64,000 nucleotides of DNA from Diatrype stigma (GCA_022225965.2 JAKJXP020000036.1:362533-426532), one strand, 5' to 3'; positions 34,960 to 49,001 are shown, counted from the stretch's first letter. Numbers and translations are program-made. Notes: a model not told the origin generated them from the sequence alone.

Positions 34960-37256
34960 TGAAATGAAGCTACCTATCGACCTACCTACCTACCTTACCA
35001 TATCATACCATCATCGGGAGGACTATCACTCGACTCCCCGTCTTGGGAGTCACGGTCGAGGGAGTTGATGGGTTATCCCACGTCGCACTGAATGCACATA
35101 CCCGCGGATGACAACGTTGAATGATCCTGTGTTACTTGGGACCCGGGTACCAGGGTTGCTTCTTCCCCCGCCCCCCACTGGCATGCCTAGACAACAAGGC
35201 CATTGTTCTAGACCCATGGCGTGGGCTCGGCGTTCTACGCAACAGTATCTTTGACGACGCGCCGCAACTTTTCTTTTCATACCTGCTTTCATCTCGCATC
35301 TATCGACGGCCGGCTCCTCCGCCTTGAGGGTGCCAAGCCGGCCTCTTGCCGCTCACGCATTGGCAATAGAAGGAGTCGCTCTGTCTACCGGCATCTGCCA
35401 GGCAGGATGCCGTATATCATCTTTCTTGCTGCCGACCAGGGCCCCGCTTTTGTCATATATCACATGGCTTGCGCGACCGAGCCCGATCGGTCACACCGGC
35501 TCTCGCTTTTGGTGGCATACCTATCACCTTTCAGATTTCATTGTTCTTTCTCTCGAGTCTTTTCCCATGTTCGCTCGCACGTCGCACCATTGGATTGCAG
35601 AAAACATATTCAAAAGACAAGAATCGAAAAAGTAAACAGGAAAAGGAAAAGAAAACAAGATGCAAAGACGAAAAGAATGGACAGAAAATCGAAAAAATAA
35701 ACAAATAAAAAAATAAAGGATCAAAAGGGCACGGGTTAGATTTTTTTGGGGTCGCCTTGCCTTCCCACTCGGGTAGCTTCCGGTCCCTAGGCCCTAACGC
35801 AGCCCACCTTGCGTCGGCCCCTACGCACATAAGAGGTCGGCTGCGTCCAGTTCTGCATGGGATGCCGTCGCGCGCCCTCTTGCACGCGGGCACAGCATCA
35901 CTGCCGTGTCGTCTGGGGACTGGACCGGAGAAAAGTTGGAGAAGAGTGTGTTCGTGGGTTGTGGATGATCATGGTGTTGCTACGATTAAGTGTCGGTGTT
36001 TGTTGGTTGATGATAGGCCACGATGTTGATGATGATTTTTAACTATGTCGAGGAATAGGGACTGGGACCTGGCTCCGGCACGACGATGCTCGGAGCGTAT
36101 ATTAGAACAGGGTTCTCGCGCAGAGACACGGGTATGGCATGGCGTTTGGGTCTGTTACGTTGGGGTGCTTTTTTTCTTTCTTAGATGATACCATGTCCTG
36201 TATTTCAATTCCTTATTTTCATCCTCCTTGTGATGGATGCATGTATGTATGTAGAAGGTGCTGCGTTTCTGATTCTTGGGAATGCTTTTGATAACACCAC
36301 AGCTTGGACTCTCGAGCTAATAATAGGGGTGAAGGGTGGAGATGGGATGATTATCTTTTTCACTCTGTATGTCCTTCGCCCCATGTTTACGGGCGAAAGA
36401 AATAGACTGTGATCTCATCAACTTTTAATCCCTGTGTGATGACCTCGGATCTAGGTGCGACTGCACTGAGCATGTTGTGTAGCCTGTGGGTAATATCTAG
36501 TGGCGTCGCTTTAGCGATTTTGTGTAACTGTATATACGTTACGCAAGTGGTGAGGCTCGGATAATAGGACTTTATCTTTTAACATCCGAGTACTTTCATC
36601 AATAGGTAATAGCGTTAAGTCCAACTACCCGTTCAAGTTGAGTCCCTTTAAGTCCTGACTCTACGCAGATGACGATCCATACCCGCCATCAAGTGATGTG
36701 CTCTTACCAAAGCGACAGATGAAGCGACAAAACCGCACCCAAATGCAACCCCATAGTAGTTAATGTGTGCAATAATTGACAGTTCGTACGATTGACAAGT
36801 TTTGTATCTCTGATTATCGAGTTGGACACGGCTTCCTCTACGTAAGATGACGGCAAAAACCCCTTTGCAGGCGACTATGAGACTAAAATTATCCAATGCT
36901 CAGATATGTGGTCACTGGACTATTTTGTGCTTTTATCAATGAAGGCTGTCGATGTCGTGACATACAAACCCTGGAGCACATTGGGGCTCCAGAGAAAAGG
37001 ATAGGGGTGTCTTGCCGCGTGATCGGTTGGAAAAGGGGGGTGGGGTAAGGACCAACCTACTGAGCTTCTTAGCTTGCGCTTTTAGTGAAGTATGTTATAC
37101 TTGGTAAATGAACTTCTGTATAATGTTAAAGTCTAACCCGTATTGTTTTGAATGGCGGGAGGGTAATATTCATAATGGACATGTGTGTGTAGTATTCATC
37201 TCGTCTATGCTGATTGGCCATGGTCATAACGTTCATGCTAAAATGCGTGGATAGCA
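34960..37256. other. Intergenic region
   Basis: About 2.3 kb. It includes a purine-rich tract at about 35605-35720, with aaaag-type runs, and no recognisable gene. Confidence 0.5.
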
Positions 37257-38882
<1,626 letters not shown>

Positions 38883-39398
38883 TTACACCATCTCGCCTAG
38901 AAGTGTTTACCTTGCGAGGATATCCTGTACATGCATCAGCTTACTGTGTCGACTTCAGGGACTATCTTCAAACAGGGCAGCCCTTCGTTCCAGATGGTTA
39001 TCAGGAACAAGAAAGCGAGCGGACAGACTAATATCATAAGGGCTTAAGTTATCAGTGGATACTGGGGACTCCTTAGCGGCTGACATTGACGAGTACGGCG
39101 CAGCTTAAGAACCCTGGGGACGCAAAGTGGAAACAGGGATGGTAAGTTTGGATAAGCGTTGTGGAAACCTTGCTATATGTTATCAGTGAATCGTACTATT
39201 GTCTTAGCACTTCGGACGTTCCCGTCTCTTGGCTGCTTCCAGGGTTCACGTTATGGGGTTTCTCCATGTTAGTAAAGTCTCCGCGTTGGCTCGTCCGGAT
39301 TTTCCTGGGGTGCGGCTGATTAAGCAAACCACTCCGGTGTTGTTAGGTACTGGATCACTCAGGGATAAACGATGCGTGCTATACAACTTAGTAAAGCG

Positions 39399-39472
39399 AA
39401 GCTTTATTTTTTTTGTTCTGTAGAATACTACTAGTAGTGTTCTAAAAGAACAAAAAAAATAAAGTAAGCTTA
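39399..39472. repeat. Foldback inverted repeat
   Basis: The left arm, AAGCTTTATTTTTTTTGTTC and the following TAGAATACTA, is the near-perfect reverse complement of the right arm. The two meet at a central ACTAGT. Arms are about 35 nt with a 3-nt gap and few mismatches. It could form a strong hairpin in DNA or RNA, or be a remnant of a foldback or miniature transposon. Confidence 0.75.
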
Positions 39473-39487
39473 TTGAAATCAACAATA

Positions 39488-40215
39488 CGGGCTCAAAATC
39501 GACGCTAGCAACGCGCTAAATCTGGCAAAAAATCACATTGATTAGAATCATCAAAAGGTGGGTCGGGAGTAGCCATTTATACATTTCCAACAGCTTCTCA
39601 TTCGAATAAAACCGTTACGATGACAAGAAATCGTTAATATCTTACATCCTATACAAATTAACGTACAGATTAACCCATGCATCTATTTTGCAGCATCTCA
39701 AACCGTTCAGAATTAATGCTTTTGAATGGTTGCAATCTGGCGCTACTATTTGGTTGCGACGTATACATAAAGCTGGCCAGTGCTGCAGTTGTTTTTCTTT
39801 CTTTTTCTTACGCGTCACGCTTTTCCTACTTCTTTTCTTCTTTTCTTCTTTACCCCCCTCCCCCCCTCCCCTCCTTCTTTTCCTTATACCTATTCGACGG
39901 CGCTGCCCATACTTGCTTCCGTACGTGCCCCTATACCTGCTTGCCCCTATACCTGCCTGCCCCTATACCTGCCTGCCCTTATATCTGCTTAACAGCTGCT
40001 TGCTAATCGTCTTATAGTTATTCGACGTTGCCCATACCTGCTTCCGTACGTACCCCTATACCTATTCGACAGCGCTGCCTATACCTGCCTGCCCCTATTT
40101 CCTGCTTCCGTACGTAGCCTATATATAAATCACGTAAGTGATTTTCACCGTATCCATTAAACAAATTTAGCGGGCGACGAGGGACGAGGGAAGCTTCGCT
40201 AATTTGAGGGAAGAA
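39488..40215. mobile_element. Putative TIR element, about 0.73 kb
   Basis: The left end (39488-39535) and the reverse complement of the right end (about 40126-40215) share three blocks in the same order: CTCAAAAT/CTCAAATT, CGCGCTAAATCTG/CCCGCTAAATTTG, and AAAATCAC. The spacing between blocks differs by 12-14 nt. No transposase frame is visible inside and no target-site duplication is clear. It would be a degraded, non-autonomous DNA element. Confidence 0.4.
39890..40125 (+). repeat. Minisatellite of cctgcctgcccctata-type units
   Basis: Imperfect copies of ccctatacctgcctg alternate with attcgac...cccatacctgcttccgtacgta. The larger unit is present about twice. A pyrimidine-rich run precedes it at about 39820-39890. 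Confidence 0.7.
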
Positions 40216-41651
40216 TGAGCTATCAGGAGTACTATTGAATAACAACAACTCATCGCGATTGGTGATGAATCTGGCTACCGTCTAAATTTAGACTGATGGT
40301 TTGACTTCTAGCACAACTATGTTCCTCTTAAAGATAGCAGTTATCTTGGCGGAGAGCTTCACAATGTAGCAAGCAGACTATGAGTTCTATGGCTCCCATG
40401 GCTACGTGCCACCTATAGCTAAGGAACGTTCCAATTGGGAGTGTAGCGTTACATTCGGATGCTCAACAACATTAACTTTATCTCTGACCCCGGTAAGTCG
40501 ACACATATGTGAATGGGTATTGAACCTCCAAACCCAATGTCGATATGTTGTCTGTGGGGTACAGACCCCGGTCAGCCCTGTTTGATAGAGGGGGGAAGGA
40601 TCAGATGACTAGGACGGTTCTAGCAGTCACAACTATAGCGCAACTTTCTAGACTACTTACCTACCAAGAGACCATGTCCCTAAGGATTTCCGGAACCGAG
40701 GGGTTAGTTAATTGCCCAGCTGGCTAGACTAGCATCACCGCTCAGCTGCCTATGATATGAGCTTATATAATACCCTGGACCATCGCAATGTATTGCCGAC
40801 TGTCGGGCGACATGTTGATGGAAACCTCCGCCTCTGAGAAGTTCAATCCTTGTAAGGACGAAACGCATGGTAATGTGATAAATATGATACAATAAGCTAA
40901 GATGATTACGGGCCAGAGTATGAATAGAGAAGCAGGGTCTTGATTAATAGGTCTAACTATAGGGATGCAACGTTAACCATACAATTGGGCAGTCGTCGCC
41001 ATGCATACAACATCGTGTCAGCATAGGTTGATATTAGCCGAAGGACACGATCACGGAAACTGGTGATTAGCGGCCAGAAATACCTTGAAAGTTAAGCAGA
41101 CTGGCTTGGAATAGCCAGCGTGTCGATATTACATGCTTGTCTCCGATACTAACGCAGTAACTACTAAGCACTCCTATACGTAAGATATGACTTTGCTATC
41201 ATGACACTAGTCTACAGATACTTAGACGCATCCTGATGACAATCATGTATAGTAGAAGACATAGTTATAGTGGTTTCTAAGAGCATATGAGATCCGGGTG
41301 TCTGTATGTCATAAAGACGTTGTCGTGTTTCGGAGTTTTCGGGTCCGATTCGGAAGGATCGGCATAAGTGTCGTCCGATTCAGACCCGGGGCTGTGGTAT
41401 CCGGCTTCGGAATGAATCCAGATACGACTCTATACCTACACGATGCCGGAACGTAACCCGAGCATGGCTTCGTCTGCGTAGATCACATGACCAAGACGAC
41501 TCAAAAAGGTTAGGTCAGACAGAACGCAAATAGGTTATTATCATCTTCTTATCTAGAGGTAGAAGGATTATATCTTGGTTAGGTTCCCGTCCGTCGGCCG
41601 TGGGGAGCTTGACGAAACGTATAATTATCCCCATGAACACCGTCATCCCCA

Positions 41652-42501
41652 CTAACACGACTCCCGTACGAATCTTTTAATCTTCTTGTGTTTCTTACCC
41701 GGCAGAGGAGCAACTTGTCGGTGTGATGCCGGATAGTGTGCAAATTTGCATTCTTCTGGTGTTTTCTTGATACGTGAATGTCAATATAGACCAGTCTGGA
41801 TAGAGATACATTGTCCATACATACCGTGCAGCTATTGTCATCAGCCCAAAAGGAGCAAATGAGGGGATCCTTCAGTCCATTAGGTGCATCATCATGAGCC
41901 CAGGGGCACACCCCCTTTTCATACTCGCGGCAGTTATAACCAGGTGTAGACCACCAGGGGCATATAATCGTCGTTTGACTGCTTATTTGTTCGAGGAGAG
42001 TAGGGTTCCACGATGGGCCGGTGCCTGATTTCGGGGACACGGGGAGTGAAGGAGACCTTGTGGATCCAGGCGGTTTTCTGTCTGCTAAGCTGAAATTTCT
42101 ATTAAGAGCTTCAGTAACCCAATTGCTTTGACTTGGTCAGGCAATGCCGCTCACGCTAATTCATTTCTCAGGTCGTTCATTTCAGTTGAAATCATGACGT
42201 CTTCACTTGATGGAGGCTCAAGAACGTCGTGCCCAGTTTCAGCCTCCGCTTGGGTATCTTCAGCCACGGGTTTTCTCAGGTCAGCTTGTAGAAGGCTTAA
42301 GATCTCGGTGTGTGTGGCACTGGAGATCTGACCAGTCCCAAGCAATATTCCCAACCCCTTTGCAAAAGTGTTATCAGCCAGTAACTTTTAGTCGGGGGAG
42401 GGAGGATGGGGGGTGAAGCGGAAGATTCCAGCCCAAAGACTTACTGTCAAAGCTTGATTGAAGCCCTGTAGCACCAATGTCTCTCGAGTTTCTCTGTTCA
42501 T
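41652..42501 (-). CDS. Small CCCH-type zinc-finger protein
   Basis: Four exons (42501-42445, 42357-42155, 42077-41825, 41765-41652) encode 208 residues; each junction has a GT donor and AG acceptor and keeps frame. Two CCCH fingers are visible. The first is C126-x9-C136-x7-C144-x3-H148, running from CPWW to CPWAH. The second is C161-x8-C170-x6-C177-x3-H181, running from CSFW to CKFAH; removal of a 59-bp intron completes it. A basic tail (GKKHKKIKR) follows. Such fingers often bind RNA. The N-terminal part (TGQISSATHTEILSLLQADL) may be a short helix; I do not recognise it. The second finger is complete only with the last intron, which is the main support for this model. Confidence 0.65.
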
Positions 42502-43282
42502 GTCCACTGAGGGTAGCTGCGCGTATTGACTTGTCTTTAGACTGTGGGCTCTAGGGTAATATATAATCCCCTAGCCCTCAGATCTTGTCGTGTCGGCTGA
42601 AGAAAAACAACTTCTACGATGGGTAGTCCCAAATGCTAAGTATAATCCAGCTTCTCTTGATCCCTCTACAGTGCGCATATATGGGGAAACTCATAAACTC
42701 AAAAGGTTTCAGCATCCTGAATCAGTAATGGATAAAACAGAATCACAAAGCCAAGTGCACAATGAAGAGGATGTAAATAATAGACAAAGAAACCCCTGAA
42801 AGTCTTTCTCTTTCATCTAATGAACACACCATTGGTCGATGCTGCCTAACCCTCAATTTCTTTCTTTCTAAGCATTCCTCTTGCAGTAGTGATGAATTGC
42901 AACTCGGGTATGATCAATTATGTTGCTGTTAAATAGATTAGACATTTGTACCAGTCTTTTGCTGTTCGACAGTTGCAGGTCAGAGGTACCATTCGGAGTT
43001 AAGGGTTAGGGTTAGCTTCATCGGAACAATTAGATTTCCATCTAAAATTCCCTTCTATATAAAAAGCTCCTCTGATTCCTGCTCAAAAAGTTCGTATCTA
43101 GTCAGACAACTATTACTTTCTGTTGTGTGTCCATTCTCTATTCGATCAGCTCAAGCGTTATAGATGAACATCTATATCACATTTCGTGTTAGTAAGATCC
43201 GAGACCGCCAGGTCTTTCAATAGACGGGTTTGGACGGTGTCCTGAGGTTAGGACGGTCGAGTGGGAACGAGCAGAGAAGTTG
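42502..43282. other. Intergenic region with TTAGGG-like tract
   Basis: This holds the upstream region of the CCCH gene and the 3' flank of DPH1. A frame at 42590-42799 begins with GTG and has coding-like composition, but no ATG and no known family; it may be a gene remnant. Confidence 0.4.
42999..43015 (+). repeat. Short interstitial telomere-like repeat
   Basis: TTAAGGGTTAGGGTTAG contains two full TTAGGG-type units and a partial one. It could be a telobox-protein binding site or a chance match; the tract is very short. Confidence 0.5.
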
Positions 43283-44685
43283 TCAATTTCTAACTTGAAT
43301 ATCTTTGACCCTACCCAAGCCCTCTTTCGCGTAATAGTCCATCGGATACACGCCGCTCTCCTTCCAATCCTGCCGCTCCCCGAGCGCGACCAGCGCCTCG
43401 TAGGGGGTCAGCAGGGGCCGGGGGAAAGCATAGCCCCAGTCGATGCTCAGCCGGGGGCAGGCGACCTGGACCCAGCACTCGACGTCGCCCATCATGGCGA
43501 GCTTCCCGGGGAAGATCTCGCTCAGCAGGAGGTTGACCCAGGGGACGCCCAGCTGCCGCAGCTTGCCCTCGATCAGCGCCATCGTGTGGGGGTTGCCCTG
43601 GCGGCCGAGCGAGCCCAGGATGAGCCCCCACTTGCGCGCCCCCTTGGCCGTCCGGATCGCCTCCCGGCGCAGGCCCTGCATCTCCTCGTGCCCGTACGTC
43701 TCGCGCGTCAGCTTCCGCGAGTACGGGTCGTACCGGTAGGCCGGGATGGCCGGGTTGTGGATCATGATGCTCTCGAGGTGGAAGCGGCCGTCGCCCAGGT
43801 ACAGGATGAGGTCGACCTTCGGCGCGCCCCCCGCGGCGCTCTCCGGCAGGCGGGGCGAGGTGCAGCCGAGGATCTCGCCCTTGGAGAGCGGGGCGATCTG
43901 CGGGATCAGCACGCCGAATCCCGCGGCTTCCAGGGCGGCCCGGACGCCGTGGATGGTGGCGTTGAACTGGATGGTGCCGACGATGGCGAGGGTCTTGGGC
44001 GGGGCGAAGTTGCGCTCCAGGGTCGCGAGCAGGTGCGACGTGTCGATACTGATGTCGACGAAGACGTACAGCACCTTGATCTTGGTCACGTCGACGGGGA
44101 TGAGGCAGCTGTGCGCGTAGTGCACCAGCAGGTCGCACCCCAGCGCCCGCGCCGTGTAGTCGTCGATGCAGCAGGCCCCGTACGTGACGTCCCCCATAAT
44201 GAGGGTCTCGACGCCGGCGCAGAACTGCGTCAGGATGTCGGAGATGGTCGTCGCGAAGAGCAGCAGGCCCTCGGGCATCTGCAAGGCCACCTTCTTCGCC
44301 CCCGACGACCGGATCCGATGGATGGTCTTGTGGATCTCGAAGGAGTAGTTGGCCGGCAGCAGCCCTATGGCATCGTTGATCGCAGGATCGTTCAAGATCT
44401 CTGCCGGCACCTGGTTCAACAGCCTGGGCGCCCTCCTTGGTTGCGATACTGGCTATCGTCAGCGTGCGTGCGCGCTTTCCAGGACCCTGCTCGTCACCTA
44501 CCCTGCACTGCCCCGCTATCTCCCGGTGGCAGGCTATTTGCGTCATTGCCCCTCGCTGCGTTTGCAGCCGCTCTTCTGCCAATGAACCTCTTCTTGGGCT
44601 GCTTCTGCACAGATGGTTGCGACTGCGCTTCTTCTTCTATATCTGCCGCAATGCCCAAATCGGACTGTGCCCGATCTTCTTCCAT
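43283..44685 (-). CDS. dph1: Diphthamide biosynthesis protein 1 (Dph1)
   Basis: Two exons (44685-44502, 44448-43283) encode 449 residues. Dph1 with Dph2 forms the 4Fe-4S radical enzyme that moves the 3-amino-3-carboxypropyl group of S-adenosylmethionine to a His of elongation factor 2, the first step of diphthamide synthesis. Family landmarks are [10 protein letters not shown] near the N-terminus, then [37 protein letters not shown] (first cluster Cys region), [15 protein letters not shown] (second) and [13 protein letters not shown] (third). The preferred intron has a GTAGGT donor at 44501 and an AG acceptor ending at 44449. A weaker alternative donor would change only a few residues at the junction. 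Confidence 0.95.
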
Positions 44686-44963
44686 AGCGGGTGCGGTCGG
44701 AACCCGGAACTCGGGAGACAGGAACAACACAGATATGAATTGCCTGGGTATTATGTGTGTATTCTGAAGATGCCGATACCAAGCATTAATGATCTCGGGA
44801 CTTACAGCTGCAATGCGACTTGCGTAGTGCAGACTGGACTGGGTATGGAGTTTATGATGCTAACGAAAACTCTGAACTACCCTACTAATGTGTACGAAGT
44901 ACTTTGGGCGCCCATTGCAAAGTATGCTGCTGTATGTACAATACACAGCCTATCGTACAAGTA

Positions 44964-45675
44964 TGGGTAGCCACAGTGTTGACTGTTTCAGAACACATTT
45001 CGTCCTGTTTTTTTAATAGGCATACCCCAGCGGCCGGAAGCAAATCTAGCCTGTTAATTGCATTATATGCACTAAGCTTTTTTAATAATACCACTTGTTT
45101 GCATATAATTATTTAGCTTAATTGCATTGCTTACGTAATTAATTTTTTCAAAGCCGCTATATTAACAGCTATAGCAACGCAATTGCAGCGTTATAAAGCG
45201 TAATTGCAGCGCTATAAAGCGCAATTGTAGCGCTATAGGAATTGCAGCGCAATTGTAGCGCTGTAGCAGTTGTAGCGCTGTAGCAGTTGCAGCGCTGTAG
45301 CAGTTGTAGTGCTGTAGCAGTTGCAGCGCTATAGCGGTTATAGCGCTGGAGCGCTGGAGCGCTGGAGCAATAGAGCGTTGGAGCAATAGCGTTAGGTAGT
45401 GAAATCATGTACTGTGCCGTTAATATATTTAGCCAAAGTATTTACCGTACCTTTTAGACGCTATTTGGAAAAATATACATACAGTTAAACGTACCCTTAA
45501 TTATATAAGCAGCTGCATTAACGTTATATTTACGGTTTAATAAGTGCCAAGTAGCTAGCGTTATGGATAAATGCCTAGCGGCACGGTTAAATGCATAATA
45601 TTTGGCTAAAGCCGCGGAGGGGTGAACCTATAGGGTCAAAATGTGTTCTGAAACAGTGATTACTGTGGCCGACCG
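44964..45675. mobile_element. Non-autonomous TIR element, probably Tc1/mariner-like
   Basis: The left end, with GCCACAGTGTTGACTG and TTTCAGAACACATTT, and the reverse complement of the right end, with GCCACAGTAATCACTG and TTTCAGAACACATTTT, match over about 45 bp at roughly 85%. The similarity continues weakly inwards (accccagcgg / acccctccgcgg). A TA dinucleotide flanks each end (44962-44963 and 45676-45677), as expected for Tc1/mariner insertion. The 712-bp interior is AT-rich, has no transposase frame and carries a minisatellite. Confidence 0.65.
45165..45395 (+). repeat. Minisatellite inside the TIR element
   Basis: At 45254-45338 there are five near-perfect copies of a 17-bp unit, TGYAGCGCTGTAGCAGT. 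On both sides are decayed units of the type gcgctataaagcgcaattg and gcgctggagc. The unit contains the palindrome AGCGCT. Confidence 0.8.
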
Positions 45676-46966
45676 TATACAAGCCTTGGTGGGGTTCTGA
45701 ATGTCCTGATTGTCTGACAGCCTGAGTAGGGTATCCCCAATACATGCATTGTTTTGATAGATGTATATCTCTCTATATGCTTTTAAGGGTCTCCCAAGTT
45801 TCTACCCACGACCCCTTTTCTTAGTAAGTACTATCCCCCCATTGGCTGATCAACATTATACCCTACGAAGGAGACAGACTAGGCCTCTCATTGTTATAGA
45901 ATGTCTAGAAACGTATTAACATACATTGAAACTACTAATATCTAACAATCAGCTGCCCCCGCCCCCGATCTGAAGTTCATGTCTGATCAAAGCTAGACCA
46001 TAGTAGTGATGTAAATTGCCCATTGGATTTCACAGGCCATCCAAGATACAGCCATCCTCTTGTGACGTCTAATCATATACAGATTTCGAATGCTCATGAA
46101 GTACAGTTTGCCCACCTGCCAAAGCGCTTGCATCAAGGCCAGATGGATTTCTGCGATACAATAGAACACAAGCTTGGTGTTCAACTGCTTATTGGGAAGG
46201 ACTCAAGATATTTCGGCTCTATTGTTGACGTAACCAGGTCCTACATAACCTCACATACTTCTAATGCGTGATTTGAGCTGAAATAACGTCTTACACTTAT
46301 CAGGTCTTGTCATATTCCGTAGCCAGGGACCCGGGTCATCTACAAGGCTGAATTGCTGCTCATCCTCGAAAGGGGGAGATAAGAGCATACCGGAGATCAT
46401 TTCAGTGAAATCATTAATTCAACACGAAACTTGCGTGGCGGAAAGGCCTTTGAGCGGGTGTCGTTAGTATGGGTCTGGAGGCATTGTGCAAAACCCGCGC
46501 CAATGGCGTGATCCGCAAAGCAGGTGTCTAGCACATCACCAACCCATAACCCTTGCCTGCAACTGCGAATCAACTGCAACATGCGTGATCTAAACACAGT
46601 CAACGACCCGCGATGTTCCGGCGCTTTTTCATAATAGCGCCGGCACTGCACCGCTGCCGCTAGACTGTTATGGCCTCGATGCTTGCGTATCTGTTTCGCT
46701 CGAACGGAGCATATACTACTATGATGATGGACCGGGCCCTCGGTCAGTCGGTGATCCAAAAATGTCTTCCGGGTCGCTCTCGTAGTTATAGAATATCCTG
46801 AAATCTCCTCTATCACACCATCTCGCGCTAAGCGCAGAAGTATGGAACACGAGGGGGGGATATAAGCAAGGTGTGCCCCCCTTGGAAGCAGCTCAATGGA
46901 TATCAGACAGGCGAGCAGCAGTGGTGACTCGACAACATACTTCCTCGACTCGTCGTATTTACCAAA

Positions 46967-49001
46967 ATGTCGTCCGGCAAATCGAGTACCGATTATTCGG
47001 CCGAGCGTAAGGTCGCCATTCCAGAGCCCGAAACAGAGGCCGTTCCCGTAGGGGTAGGGGACAGACTCCGAGGGACCGGCGATGCGTTCGCTCTCGGTGC
47101 TTCGGCCGATCTGTACGAGCCCATCCCGGAATACGAAGGCATACATCGATATGACCCCAGCGCCGAGTGGACGGAAGCCGAGGAGAAGAAGCTCGTGAGA
47201 AAGGTACGCCTCTCTTCTCTCGCTCGAGTGTTGAGTGATCTGAGCTTCACTGTCGGCGTTGCTGACACGGTTTCATAGCTCGACTATCGGATCTGCTCTT
47301 GGGTCTGTCTCATGTTCTTCGCTCTTCAGCTCGATCGCGGCAACATCACGCAAGCAATAAGCGACAACATGCTGACCGACCTGGGCTTGTCAACGGACCA
47401 ATACAACTACGGCATGACGATATTCTACCTCTGCTTTCTCTGTGCCGAAGTGCCGTCGCAGATGATCTCGAAGAAATTGGGTCCCGATGTGTGGATTCCA
47501 ATCCAGATGGTCCTCTGGAGCGTGGTCGCGATTTGCCAATGTCTGATCGTGGGCCAGTCGAGCTTTTACGCAACACGCGCACTGCTAGGTAAGACTTCGC
47601 AGCACCTTTCGAATTCCCCTTGGTAATAACATTTACTAGAGGGACGACCCGGCATCAAGACTACGAGCTAATGCATATACAATTTGACAGGACTCATCGA
47701 AGGGGGCTTCATCCCTGATGCCATTCTCTATTTATCGTACTTCTATACGAATAAGGAGCTGCCTATGCGTATGGGCTTTTTCTACTGCGCCTCCAACGGA
47801 ACATTCATCATTGCCGCCTTCCTCGCTTTTGGAATCCTGCACATGCGTTCGATCGGAGGCTGGGAAGGCTGGAGGTGGCTTTTCGCCGTCGAGGGAGCCA
47901 TAACGTGTCTCATCGGCATCCTGTCCTGGTTCTATCTCCCAGCGAGCCCTACGCAAACAGCTGGCTCGTTTCGGGGGAAGGATGGCTGGTTCTCGGAACG
48001 GGAGGAAGTCGTTATGGTTAACCGAGTTCTCCGGGACGATCCGGCAAAGGTAAGTAAACGCACCACAATCATCGTTCAGATCATGTTGGAAAAGGGGTGG
48101 AAACAACTTGCTTACAAAATTGTATACAGGGAGGAATGCACAACCGTCAGGGGTTGACACTCAAGCTACTATGCTCTGCTCTTATGGACTACGATCTGTG
48201 GCCGATGTACGCCATCAGCTTTACGATGCTGATTCCCGCCACGCCTATCACGGCATATCTTACCCTCACTCTCAAAAACCTCAAGTTTGATACGTTCCAG
48301 ACGAATCTGTTAACCATCCCTGGATACGTGCTCTTCCTGATCCAGCTTATCGTTATGTCTTGGTGGTCGGAGAAGCTCAATAATCGGATGGCCGCTGTTT
48401 GGTTCTACTGTCTCTGGTGTCTGCCATTGCTCCTAGCCCTAGAGCTGCTCCCGTCTACTGCCAGTTCATGGAGCTGGTATGCGGTGACTATCCTGATGAT
48501 AGGGTATCCCTATATTCATTCTGTTATGGGTACGTTGCTTTGGATTACTCTGCTCTTCTCCTATCCCACATATAGCATTGGCTGTTCTCTAACACTTTAT
48601 GGTCTCTAGTGGCTCTCATGTCGCGAAATGCTGGTTCTGTGAGAACAAGGACTGTTGGCAGTGCGGTGTACAACATGATATGCCAAGCCAGCTCTATCAT
48701 ATCATCCAACGTAAGTGCCCAACCATGGTCATGAGCTATCCTGCTTAATACATAGCCTAACTCCGTGTGATAGATCTATCGTGCAGATGATAAGCCATAT
48801 TACAGAAGGGGCAACAAAGTGCTTCTCGGCCTCGTGGCCTGGAACTTCGTACTCTCCGTGATGATTAAATGCTTCTATATCTATAAGAACAAGACTCGAG
48901 AACGCGTCTGGGATGCCATGAGCCCGGAAGAGAAGACTGATTACATTGCAACGACCAAAGACGAGGGAAACAAGAGATTAGACTTCCGATTTGCCCACTG
49001 A
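46967..49001 (+). CDS. MFS transporter, allantoate permease (Dal5)-like
   Basis: Six exons (46967-47203, 47279-47588, 47691-48049, 48130-48529, 48610-48710, 48774-49001) encode 544 residues, the usual size of the anion:cation symporter family. Relatives carry allantoate, nicotinate, pantothenate and other organic anions across the plasma membrane. Landmarks are DYRICSWVCLMFFALQLDRGN in the first membrane helix with its conserved DRGN, then GGWEGWRWLFAVEG between helices 5 and 6. Near the C-terminus SRNAGSVRTRTVGSA and YNMICQ precede IYRADDKPYYRRGN, all typical of the family. About 12 membrane segments can be counted. The hydrophilic N-terminus is about 80 residues. The substrate cannot be told. 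Confidence 0.92.

Larger units (their letters stand above)
44686..46966. other. Intergenic repeat-bearing region
   Basis: This holds the upstream region of DPH1 and of the MFS carrier gene, with the TIR element at 44964-45675 between them. A minus-strand frame at 46397-47146 overlaps the start of the MFS gene and is probably a shadow. Confidence 0.5.

Noticed and set aside
41045..41120. Possible 5S rRNA-like segment (gaaagttaagca)
   Set aside because: Only a short internal stretch resembles fungal 5S; the flanking arms and the 3' half do not fit.
42590..42799. 69-codon plus-strand frame
   Set aside because: The composition looks coding, but it begins with GTG, has no ATG, no splice partner and no family; at best a remnant.
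43280..44767. 495-codon open frame on the plus strand
   Set aside because: It is antisense to DPH1, whose strand has all the family motifs; high GC keeps the opposite frame open.
45254..45338. Regular repeats that could suggest a CRISPR array
   Set aside because: The 17-bp units are directly tandem with no unique spacers, and the genome is eukaryotic.
46397..47146. 249-codon minus-strand frame
   Set aside because: It overlaps the first exon of the MFS carrier on the opposite strand and shows no family.
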